This document shows positions 47,301-59,900 of a stretch of 64,000 nt of DNA, piece after piece. The stretch comes from Xenia sp. Carnegie-2017. Its lineage: Eukaryota > Cnidaria > Anthozoa > Malacalcyonacea > Xeniidae. The notes under the pieces were generated by a model. It was not told the origin of the DNA. It did not search any database and was given only the letters and a program-made list of their open reading frames with translations. Numbering within the stretch: the first letter of the stretch is position 1; every line of letters starts with the position of its first letter. The position numbers were made by a program, and so were the translations under genes. The stretch spans positions 3,711,776-3,775,775 of the forward strand of contig NW_025813402.1 of assembly GCF_021976095.1 (NCBI RefSeq). The letters are read 5' to 3'.

Positions 47301-49893
47301 AGATAGCAGATGCTATGGAGAAGAACAACGAAGCATTAAAATCTTTGGTAACGTATTGTTTTTTCAAAATAAACGCTAAATATATACAGTTTTGGCATGT
47401 TGTCTAAGACTTTGAAGATTTAACATTCTTCTAGTTTGGAATATCATGTGAATGAAGTAAAACGATAAAATATAGTGATGGAGATGAAGAAGTTTAGTGA
47501 AATATTTATAGAATTATACTGTTATCCACAAATTTAAAATCAATGTTCACTAACCTTCACAGTCACCAGGTTTTTTTGCTTTACTTTATCTTATTCTGCT
47601 GTACCGTTGTTTTCCTGTTAAATTTTTGAATTCAGATGATTCTCATCAAACTTCAACAATCCTTCACAAAGAAAAATCAATTTTATATCCGTAACATAAT
47701 CACCATTTTGTTATGCATTGAATATTGACATTTTCAAACATATATGAAAAAGCTAGCTATGTTTGCGAAAATCAGATTTTGTTCTTTTTTTAAGGAAATT
47801 TATTTTATCGATTTTCCAGCTCAATTCGCAGCTTTTTTCCGTTCGGCAGTTGTTTGAAACGATTTGAAAATTGGTCTCCAGGTTATAATGCTCCCTCTGC
47901 GGCAACTAACCTCAGTCTATCCGTTAAATCATGGCTTTAGTTGATATCGTACGTCGTATGGCAGAATTTTTAACCAGATAAATTTTTCTATTGACGCTTA
48001 TTGAAATTCGTTTGTGGAAATAGGACTGCATATGTGTTACTGGGATAACAACTTTCTTTGTACTTTATAGTTTAGTTTATCTATATTTTAATAGTTAAAG
48101 TTACAAGATGCTAGTATTATGGAGCCTCTCAAGGAGTACATCTTGTACATTGATTCTATCAAGGTAAGTTTTGTTCTGAAGTATATACTAAATTGGTTTG
48201 ATAAAAATAGCTGCAGCCTGTATCCGGTTTTTATTTTCTATGTACAGGGTGCTCTAAAAAGACGAGATGCGAAGCAGATGGAATATGAAGTGACTGTCGA
48301 GGAATTAAAACGAAAGAAAAAAGAAAAGGAGGAGGTATTCATTGTGTCTATTTCTTTTGCACAACACTCACATTGATTTTTCATTGATTTTAATACAATA
48401 GAAAAATTAATTTGCTGATTTTTATGCATTTTAAAATTTTTTTTCCGAAAGAATCTCTTTTATAGCAAATGTCCATGTTTCTCGTACAAAACCAGGCGAT
48501 GAAATAAATATTTTTTTCAGTTGGAGAAATCAACACAATCTCGATCGTTTGGAGTATTGATTGGCAGTAGAGATCCTGAAGAAGTGAAAAAAGAAAAAAT
48601 TGACAAGTTAAATTTAACAATACAAGATGTGAGTTCATATAGTGCATTTACAGTGATTGATTTGTTTACCTTCCCTATGGTTGGTTGATTCATAAAATCT
48701 TTGTTTTAGCTTGAACAGAGTGTCGAAGCGGCTAACGATAAAGCTGAGTGTGCAAATCATGATTTAAAAGCAGACATTGAACGATGGCATAAGAACAAAC
48801 GTCACGATTTCAAGAAACTATTTACAAGTTATTCAGAACATCTTATTGAGTTCTTTAAACAGGTATGACAATTCAGTCATTGTTGCTTTAAATAATCACG
48901 TAGCGATACTGGAAGATTGAAAACAGAAAGATTACATATGTATGAAGAAATGTCTTCGAATCATCACGTGAGATGGATATGCAACCAGTTAATTTTGCCT
49001 TACGCAGGAGCAGGTGAAGAGAATACATTAGGGGGGGGAGGGGAGTGTTAGGTGCAGAAATATGTTCATAAATCGATAGAGGACGAAAAAAGTACGTTCG
49101 GCTAAAATTTGAGCTTCTCTAAGAAATAAAGGCACTACAAAAGTCGGTCCCAGAGCGTAGAGCCACTCTCCGAGCTTTTTGAAGATATGCACTACTGAGT
49201 TTAAAATTTTGATGGTAATATTATTGATATTTTTCACTATGCTGGCCGTTAATTTTTACAAAGATCTTTAATACTTTAGTTGAAATTCTGGTAAAGGTTA
49301 TCAGTGGTGTAGCCAGCCTGAAATTTGGATCATACTATCGACTAGAAAAATCAATAGTTATATTCTCAAATTTACAAAGTAGAATCAAAACTTGCGTGCT
49401 GGTTACGCTCAACTGTACGTAGGCTATACATTCCGAATAAGCTTTGTGAGAATGTTACTATTGGCCATTTCTCCAGAAATATTAGCAATACTGAATATAG
49501 CTACTACAATTGCATGGCCCTGGCTCTATAATATGTGTAGGCTATAGCTACATCATTGTAGATGTGTAAAATGCCTTACTACCAGTTGATATGCTTTACG
49601 TTATTGCAGTAAATGAATATTTAACATTCGACTAGTGTATATTGCTATATGCTTTTGTTTGTTGAAAATGCTATGAAACTATACAATGCAATTTTATGTA
49701 TTGGCTATACATGTATATAGACTATATATTGATTATATATAGACTATGAATTGACTTTATAATTGAGACGCTCAATGTCAGTTAACTTTTTATATCAAAT
49801 CTTTTTCTTTCTTTTGTTCAGAATTATGAAGCGTGGAGCGAAGCTTTGAAGAAACTGGAAACTACTTCATTGGAAGACAATAACAAAGAGTAA
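44322..49893 (+). CDS. SNX30: Sorting nexin of the SNX7/SNX30 type (PX-BAR)
   Basis: Eleven exons: 44322-44345, 45154-45348, 45675-45785, 46253-46415, 46795-46990, 47217-47347, 48095-48163, 48248-48334, 48521-48628, 48710-48862 and 49822-49893 (TAA). An acidic N-terminus precedes the PX domain ([40 protein letters not shown], the phosphoinositide-binding RRYQDF motif; [11 protein letters not shown]). A BAR domain follows ([76 protein letters not shown]). SNX7 and SNX30 pair with SNX4 in endosome-to-Golgi recycling and autophagy (family knowledge). SNX7 versus SNX30 cannot be decided. Two one-base slips lie in the fourth exon (near 46320 and 46395), both explained by a missing homopolymer base; restoring the expected frame gives the family sequence. 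Confidence 0.93.
49302..49415. mobile_element. Possible MITE with cagtggtgtagcc-type ends in the last SNX intron
   Basis: Left end CAGTGGTGTAGCCAGC and right end GCTGGTTACGCTCAACTG form an imperfect terminal inverted repeat (GTAGCCAGC versus GTAACCAGC) around an AT-rich core. It resembles the 10471-10565 element at its termini. No convincing target duplication. Confidence 0.4.
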
Positions 49894-50922
49894 AGATGTC
49901 AGCAAATAATCAATATTATAGTTTTGATTTCCCCTTTTAATTCCAATTATAACTAAAGTGATTTTTATAAAATATTGACTTAATTAATTATTGAATTAGG
50001 TTAAATTTAATTAAAGGGCTGTTACACGCTTTTATTTTCGTTCTCAAGCTAAGAAACTTCTTCAAATATTGCTTGAGGAAGTTTCATAAATTGAAGTCAA
50101 GCAATTTTATTTGTTAATGAAACCATATTTTAGTGTTTATTTCACCAGTTGTATAGCAGCTCTTTTACAGTGAACAAACATATGTTTCTATCTATAATCT
50201 TTGATTATTTCTGTACTTTAGTTGTTTACGATTTTTTCATTTATTTTTTGTTTTATCATCTTCGTGCAACTAAAGTTATAGGTAATATTCATGCTCAACG
50301 ATCTATCATGAAAAAATTGAATTTTCGAATGCATTTCTGCTCATTGAAACAACTTTATCCACTGTATTAATCTGGCACTTTGAATTTATAAAAAACATCA
50401 AGGAGTTTTGAAAATATAGTTAATTTTACAAGAATGTAATTATTTTCAAATGAAGGTGCTTGTTTACAAATGTCTCACGAGTATTTGTTATTGTTTTGCA
50501 TTATCGAGATGAACTTGACCAAAATCAATGAATTGGGGAACTGATATTACGTAAAATATGTATGGAAATATGTGACTTTAGATCAAGTGTTCTTATATCC
50601 AATTTAAATAACTAGTAACATCGCGGCAGAGGTTAAAATTTCAAAATACAAATGGCCAGCTCCCACCATTGAACTGGAAAACCGTCTTTATACAAACGTG
50701 CCTGTACTTGCAATGAAGCAAAATTTTAACCCAAGATTCAAATTTTAGCGGGACCATGGTCTTGGACCGAAATTAGTAGACTGAATTAGCCAAATCCAAG
50801 TTGCATCCAATCCAATCTAATCTAATCCAGTCCTCTACATGAGTTTAGGGTTAAAAAAAAATGCAAAGAAAAGACTGAACAAATTTATTTACGATGTATC
50901 TATGATTTTCGATGTAAATAGA
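49894..50922. other. Intergenic between SNX and ZNG1
   Basis: AT-rich, no gene recognised. An in-frame upstream ATG (50839) extends the ZNG1 frame by 28 basic codons, but the family start is better matched at 50923. Confidence 0.5.
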
Positions 50923-53900
50923 ATGAATATAGCTGTGGAAGATGATGATGATGAATGTCCAAATCTTATTCCAATAAACTTGTCCACAGAAATCAATGAA
51001 GAATGCTCTCAAGAGTCATTTCGCGTACCTGTAACTATTATCACAGGATTTCTAGGTATTGGCATTTTGCAACGTTATTTTATTTTGCATGTATTTCATA
51101 ATCAATGCCTGGAATCCAACGTCCATATGTTATGGCAGACAGGATTTTATTGAACAAAAATAAAGTCACCAGTTGGCCACAAATAATGCTATACCTTACC
51201 TTCACTTTATTCACCATGTGCAGTTTAGCATTGCTGCATTTATACTTGGGAACAGGACGAACGGTTTATATGTTGTACATACATGCCATACGTAAATAAA
51301 TCGGTTAATATATTTATTGGTTTGATAACTTTGTTATCCTTCGCCCCGTAGTTAAATTTTGTGGATCTTATATTGAAATGAGATATAATTGTTATATGTC
51401 TGTAGAACGTAATAATTTTGTGTTTAGCATTACATAATTAATGTTGTGACATTTTTGTCATTGTAATTAGACTTGTTTCTCTCTCTTGCATTTGCAGGTG
51501 CAGGAAAAACAACTTTATTGAACTATATTTTGACTGAGAAACATGAGAAACGTATTGCTGTCATTCTTAATGAATTTGGCGAAGGTACATACAGAGCTAT
51601 GCCCTGCTGGATTTTTTTGGAAATAAATCAATTGTTCCAAAACAGGAAATATTTTTTTAAGAAAAAGTCACCTGAAAAGTTGCATAGCAAAAGTTAATTT
51701 AGATGTTTTGTTTTTCCAACAATTTCAGTTTTCAACAATGTTTGGTGAAGACAAAATCATAAAAAATATGTAGATTTGCTATTTGACAGCATTTTGTACA
51801 CCTAAATAGCTTAAATGAACTGTTATAGTCAACAGTGAAATACTTAATACATATTCTTTTGTGTTTTTTAGGTTCAGCAGTTGAAAAATCTATGGCTATA
51901 GGCAAAGATGGGAATCTTTATGAAGAGTGGTTAGAATTGAGAAATGGTTGTCTTTGCTGTTCTGTGAAGTAAGTACAATAGCAAAAAGACCAGAGATTAT
52001 TTTTTCATGTTATGCTCAAATGAGATACTTTGAACTTTAACTATGATATGTTAATTTAAATAATGTGTTTTCTTAGGTTTAAAATTTTATCATGAACTTA
52101 TGTTTCACTATAACATCTTTGAATCTTTCAATAATGTTGTCTTTTTTCAATGTGTGATTATCACAGCGGATTCTCAAATTTTTTAAATAAGTATGTAACA
52201 TCAAATTTTAACTTTTGATTCACTTAGAGATATGGGTGTAAAGGCGATTGAAAATCTAATGAAACAAAAAGGAAAATTTGATTACATTTTACTGGAAACA
52301 ACTGGTTTGGCTGATCCTGGACCAATTGCTTCAATATTTTGGATGGATGAACAGCTTTGCAGTGACCTTTATCTTGATGGTAAGATTAATAAATGGTTGC
52401 GTAATTAAAGCAAAAAAAATACCTGGGTATATATTTAGTATCATATGAATATAGTTTATTAAACATAAGTTTGAAGAAAAAAGACATTCATTGCTTTAAC
52501 TTTCGTCCTAAAACAAACATGAAAAATCTCTCAAAATTGCTCCGAATTTCCATGTTGAGCTCTGTTTTGGGGGCCTATAAAGACTAAACAATAAGAGCTT
52601 TGCAAGTAAATGGCGATGTCTAATTATAATTTACAGAAATATAAGTGTTCTATGGTGTGGATGAAGGGTAGAGAGTGAAGGGGGGGTGGAATATTTATGA
52701 CTAACTTGTGAGACGTCTACATCTTAGCGTTACTTTGACAGCTCTATATATGAATTACAACATGCACAGCACATGTATGCATGATTGGAATTTCACTGAA
52801 TTTACCAACTTTTCGTCCTACATCACATTCTCTTTACATAAACTACCGATAAAACCGGTTTTATTTAAAGGCCTGGAACGATTAACTAAATTAGACCACG
52901 AAAGTAAGAAAATTTTTCGCGTGGATGAATAAATTCTTTACATATGTAATAATTTAACATTAATATCGGTTGTCACTAAATGTACTTACGTGTGTGGAAG
53001 GTGAGGTGCAAACGGGGGGTGGTGACCAGCTTGTATTTGACAAACTTGGAGTTCAGGTTCGTAAGTGAGAACCACCCCCCGACTACACCTTATCAAACCG
53101 AATCAAATTTGGTGGAAAAGAAAATGAAAAAAAATTTTTGTTCTGTACTCCACCGCAACCTGTCGATAATGATGACGTAATGCTATGTCTGTGCATATAG
53201 CATGCGATATGTGATACCAATGTGTGATACTCGTTCCCAATCCGCGCGCGCCTTTCCTACGATATTAACCTTGGTTACTGCATAACCTCATTAATAAACA
53301 TACGTGTTGTTTTAGGAATTGTAACTATGGTTGATGCTAAGTATGGTTTATCGGTAAGTGTGCTGTGTGTAAAACTATAAACTTACAAAAGTTGTGTGCT
53401 ACTCAATTTTTTACACTAAATCAATTATACCACAGTTTATATTTATTTTGTTTTTGTATTTTACTGAATATTTATTGTAGCAATTAAAGCTAGAAAAACC
53501 AGATGGAATAATTAACGAAGCTGTTAGGTAATTCAAAATAAATTTTATAATTATTATAAGTTGGCATTTACTACTTACTATATTGAAATGGTCAGTCTGT
53601 GTGTGAAGATGATGATCTCAGCATTTTAGAAATACTATATCAGTTTTAGATTACTTTTTAGACAAGTTGCATTGGCCGATGTTCTTATTATTAACAAGAT
53701 TGACTTGGTTGGGGATCAAGACATGGATCAGCTGAAACAATTAGTAAGGTTGGATTTTTGTTGATAATATTCCATGCAGGAAACTCAATCACAACTCATG
53801 CGCGCAACTTGTAAGCTTACATTCACCAAAACTTTAATTTGGACATGGGGACAACTTGAAAGTTAACATTGAAAGCACAACTTAACGCGCATGCAACTTA

Positions 53901-56900
53901 ACAGGATGACATCACACGCACGCAACTTAACGCTCATGCACACAACATGAAGACATCACATGCACGCAACTTAACGTGCATGCACACAACATGAGGACAT
54001 CACACGCACGCAACTTAACGTGCATGCACACAACATGAAGACATCACTTGCACGCAACTTAACGTGCATGCACACAACATGAGGACATCACACGCACGCA
54101 ACTTAGCGTGCATGCACACAACATGAAGATATCACACGCACGCAACTTAACGTGCATGCACACAACATGAAGACACCACATGCACGCAACTTCACGTGCA
54201 TGCACACAACATGAAGACATCACATGCACGCAAATTAACGTGCATGCACACAACATGAAGACATCACACGCAAGCAACTTAACGTGCATGCACACAACAT
54301 GAGGACATCACACGCACGCAACTTAACGTGCATGCACACAACATCACACGCACGCAACTTAACGTGCATGCACACAACATGAGGACATCACACGCACGCA
54401 ACTTAACGTGCATGCACACAACATGATGACATCACACGCACGTAAATTAATGCGCATGCACACAGCATGACATTGTATGCGTGTAACTTAGTAACATTAC
54501 ATGCACACGTTGTTTTCGTCCATTGTTTGATTTTGATGTTTCATAGTTTTACCATAACGATAATGTAAACATTTCAGAACTATAAACCGTACATGCAAGT
54601 TACAAGAAACAGAAAAATCAAGGTATATATATCAAATCTGCCTGGTGCTACATTAAGTCAAATATGTTATACAATAGATAGGAATCGATCCATTTCATAA
54701 GATGGTCCTTAATATCAATTTATCATCAGACTCTTTTACAAAAGAATGATGAGGAAGGATACAACGCTATAGGAACAGTGTATAGGAGTGCATAGTTTTT
54801 ATCAATATTGTTTTGTTACTAACCAGGCCTATTCTAATGAGTCCCTGAGCTCATGATGTATAACGTAACTGGATAGTGTTTAGTATAGTATTATATATAT
54901 TATGCACTACACATTTTCATTGCGTTACGGAAAGTTGTAGACCAAACTCGTTCACTTTCATTTGTTAATCGCAAGGGCAGCGCATTGTTTTTAAAAGTGA
55001 GGAGGCCAAAAAAAGTTATTGCAGAAGATATAAATCTCATTATTTAGGATTGAAATCCTTCAACATTTCCACCATTTCCACATGCGAAAAAAAGCTAAAA
55101 TATCTAATTTCCAAAAAAGTGAGGCATGCCCCACCTTGTTTATTGATTTTGCGTTTACATGATTATAACTACACGAAGTATTCATTCAAGAATTTTTTAA
55201 TGAGGTTTGACGTCACACTGAAAACTATCAAAGCAAAGTTTGTTATCGACAAACTTATTTCTTTGTTATGACGTAATATAGCTTGTATAAGAAGTCGTAT
55301 AGTACGTTATGACGTCATTAGTTTAACATGGAAACGCATGGTTATTACTTAATCAAAATTCTCAATTTGTTTTAAAAATTAATGTTTTGATTAACTAGAG
55401 TAAACCTTGAAGAAATATTGGACTTGCACATGTTTGATAACTCAACAGAATTGTAAGTATGTGTGTGATGCAAAACAATTATAGTTTTACAATATTATTG
55501 TTTTCTCTTTAGAAATAGCAAAAAAATGCAGATATCGGAACTCATGCAGACATCTCAGCAGCACATTGATAAGGTATTTGTCGATCATTTTCAATGTTTT
55601 TGAGTCTGTGATGGTAGTAAAATTACCTAATGTGCTTCGGTGGCGTTGCGAGCTCCATAAGTGGACGGTATGATATTCATATATGCATGTTATAGTTTGA
55701 AAAATATACATTTTTCAAAATTGTCCACCCCTCCAATCATCGGATTGACGAGTGGTGACGCCACTGATGTGTGTCAAATACTAATCAGTAACGAAATCGT
55801 TAATAAGTGAGCCCATTTAAATAGACCATTTGCGGTCAGCGGTTTCGTGCGTGTATCATGTGCTAAATTTGTATGGGATTAAATGAAAAATTATTCAAAT
55901 TCGAGCATTTCTTCAATGGGCGTCTTGATAAAAAGCATAACTTACCTAGCGCAGCCAGCCTTATTTAGTCCTGCTATGTGTTCGCTTGCTGCAAAAATAA
56001 TAGATTTGTAGCGATATGAATAATGATAAAGTTCTGAAACACAGCAAAGCAAAACTAAAATTTGCGGTTTGGCTTTGCCAATGAGTATTTTCATTATCCT
56101 TTTTTTGAAGATAAAAACAAGAAAAAGAAATGATAATCCTAAAAATAGTTAAACCAGCTTTTCTGCCGTAAAGATTTTTAATAGTTATTACAAGGGGACA
56201 TGACCATGTACTGGGTGCCCAAAAAACTCACCTATGAAATCGTCTATTAAGGTTTGTTTGTCAAAGTTTGAATACCTACATAAGTGGTTTATTTATCTTA
56301 AAGTGATGATAATGACATATTATCGTGTATGACGAAGAAAATTAACGATAAATTTTGCTAGTTTGAGGTGTGCTGTATATTTGAAAAGAAAGTTTGTTGA
56401 AAGCTATTAAAACAGCAAATTCTTTATAATGTTTACAATTATTTATTTAATATTATGTATGAGAATTTTTATGTTGATAAATTACGCTTGTAAGGGACAA
56501 CAAAGAGCCAAAGCATTCTTAAAGTTTGGCAATAAAAATTTATGGGCCACTCCAGATGTTTTGGGTATTTTTAGGAACATGCTGTATGTATTCATTGCTA
56601 AAAAAAAGGGATAAAAATGAATCTTAAAAGTTCGATTTATAGCAATGTTTTTTATTATTATACTGTCGCATCAGTGTATAATATGCAGTACGCGGCTGTG
56701 TAAGAATTTTTCAATGGCCAAAAACAGTAATTTTTTACTATTCTTCATGCGCTGTTTTGTTTTGCGTTATTATTATGTCAGATGTATTAACTTCATTATC
56801 TACGTCGATGCTGTTTATAGAATAAACTTCATCGTAAATGATCAAATGTTTTGGTGAATTAAAAATCTTCTTTGAATCTTAAGGATCTTTAAATTCATCG

Positions 56901-59900
56901 AATACATAAAAGAAAACGAGAATTGATCATTATAAAGAAAATGGTTTGAACCCGGGAGTATCGTTACATGTTTGTAAATTTTACAAACATGTAATTGATC
57001 ATTATATGAGACGATTTTTTTCATAATTTTCTTGCTTATATATTTAAAACATAATTCAAGATTAATTTCGATTTATATAAGATATTGAAATGTTTTTTTT
57101 CAATGTGACTTCCCAGCTGTATTCCGTGACGTAAACAGCCCTCATGCAGGTGACGTAAACAGCCCTCTATAGCAATACCACATTATCGGGCTGGCTTTAC
57201 CGCTCCATAAAAGCATGCATTATACTTTTAATATGAAAATATTCAATCAAAATGGAATAAAAACCTTTTTCTATATCTATAAACTTATTAATACAAATGA
57301 GACGGTATTGTGTCATGCATTCATTAAATTTGCTAGCTGAAAACTGTCATATATGGTCTGTTCTTATACATTGCATGAATATTTTGCTTGCTTTGAGATC
57401 AATAGTTGCAATATTTTCAGTAATGTCTGAATTATAAATTGTACGACTTTAGTACGTTCAATTCTATTTTAAATTATGATAAAAATACGCAATTTATGGC
57501 CTCGAATTCTTGCGCTAACGCTTCTCGCACTTCAAGCTGGACTACTTGATTATTTTCTCATCGAAAATCTAAGTCTAAAGAGCCTAGCATGGTTGATCAC
57601 AGATATTTTTGTCTTGTTTGTGTGGATTTTGGCAATGCTTGGGTCAACCATTCCCATATGTAAAATATTTCGTGGCTGGCTTGTAAAGAATCCTAAAGGT
57701 AACGATTTTACATCAACATATGTGGCTTGGGTTGCTTATGTTGTTCATTTTGTGCCACAAATTGTAATTATCTTCAAGCTGTTTACCCATGAACTGGAAA
57801 ATGAAGAGTTCCTGAGTCCAAACTTTCTCAAACTAACATTGTCCATAACACCAATGTTATTTATATTGTTGGTTTATTCTCATCACAAATCGAGAGCATC
57901 TTTTGTAAGGAAAACTTTTGTTCAAGTTCTTGTAAGTTCTGTTACCTTAAATTTATTCGACTCCGTCGAGATCCTGGAGTATTTATTTGACAAGGAACAC
58001 ATATCATTCTCAATGGGAAATGCAATTATTTCATTTTCATGCATTAATTTTGTCTACCCGTCTTAGCACTGTATGAGTTAAAACACAATAAATTTTATGA
58101 AACCGGTCAAGTGCCCGCTGTATCGTTCAAGTTAATATACGTGCTATCATTTTTGTTTTTTGTCGACGTCCCATTCCTGGTGATTAGAGTGTATCTTTGG
58201 TATGCTTTCCATCTGGATGTTTCTATTCTTTTCGCAAAGAATATTGTTGGTATTTTTTTGGGTTTTGTTGAAGTTTACGAGTATTTCAGTGATACAAGAC
58301 CTATGCGATGTAAAAAATGCAAAGCAACTTTTGCCAAAGGATATTACAAAAACCACATAAATTCCTGTGGATTTGAACTGAGAAGAACTGCGAAGACAAG
58401 CATCGAACACATTCCTGAGGAAACTGGAAGAGAACAGGACAAGTTTATAAACGTCTAGGTCATCAATTGCCTTGTATTTTTGTTAACATCACTTACATCC
58501 TAATTGTATGGATATATATGTATATATGTATTTGAAAATTGGTAACCCAGGCATAATATGATAATATAAAGGATTCCCTGGATTTTTATTTTGAAATTTT
58601 TATTAAGCTTTCAACTCGGTGCTTCGAGCCTTCGTCACCATCCAATAACGCATAATACCATCCAATAATATCAACTCAACTACTAACCAACCAATCAGAC
58701 GCTCCAAACGCCTACAAAATCTTTGTAAATAATATATTCTTACATTCTGACGAAGGCTCGAAGCACCGAGTTGAAAGCTTAATAAAAATTTCAAAATAAA
58801 AATCCAGAGAATCCTTTATATTATCATGTATATATGTATATATAATATTTGTGCAACTGTCAATTATGTTGGCTTTTGCTAAATTATATATTTGTATAGA
58901 ATATATTTATTATATATTCTATACATTGCCGCTTAAAAAATGTTTTGTTCGTAATAAACTGCGTTAGATGTATGTATATATTTTTAATAAATGAAAAAAA
59001 AATTCATATTGCTGGGCTTACAACGTCGTGTTTGTTTTTGCTATTCCATTGTAAATTATAGGCGAATGTTTATATGTTATTGATTAATGCGTTACCACAT
59101 TTCAGTATAAACCCTTAGTCTTCTGGTTTCTCTTTCTTGCAGATGCATTTCTTTTTTCAATAAATTAGTCCTTGTATAATGTGACAAAAAGATTTCTCCG
59201 TGACTGAAAAGTTTGTTTTTGCTTGTGCTTTATGAAAATCAGGGATTCTTGGTAAATATATGATTTTGTGGGAGCTTTATGTTCCAGAGGTTTTATTTGT
59301 ACGTATTTGCACTTGCAATAAGTTCTGTCAACTTGAAATTTTACTTATCCTAAAATCATTATTTTGTTATTTAGAATACCTTATACCAGTTCAATACACT
59401 AGACTCTTCAAATACGCTGTCTTAAGCAATACTGTAATGAGATGCCTGATTCCCATCTTCTATTGAAGTAATATTAAACTAAATATTGATAATTTATCGT
59501 TAGAATCGTCAGACTGAAAATTTCATTATCTTAAAACAAAACTTTTTGATATAATAAGTAATCTCATGTTTTTTTAATGTAATATCTAAGGTCATATCTA
59601 TAATAACACATAAAAAGTTGGACGTTCTTGACGACCCTTACACATTCGGCCAATAATATTGTCGTCATAACAAAATACTGCTATTTGCCAAGCCATGCAT
59701 GGCTATAAACTGGAGCTCAGAATACAGTATTGTAGTCATAGTTTCAATGCTCAATGTCCATGTATTAAACATTTGTTCGCCAAAATATTTATTGTCTTTC
59801 TTTTATGAATGAGATTGTGGCAGGTGACATTTAGTGACTGATTGCGTCACGTGTACACTGCATGGAAGACAAAATGGCCTCTTAACTTTTAAAGCACAAA

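Noticed and set aside
54059-54295. Minus-strand Cys/His-rich frame in ZNG1 intron
   Set aside because: Frame through the 44-bp minisatellite; repetitive and non-protein-like.
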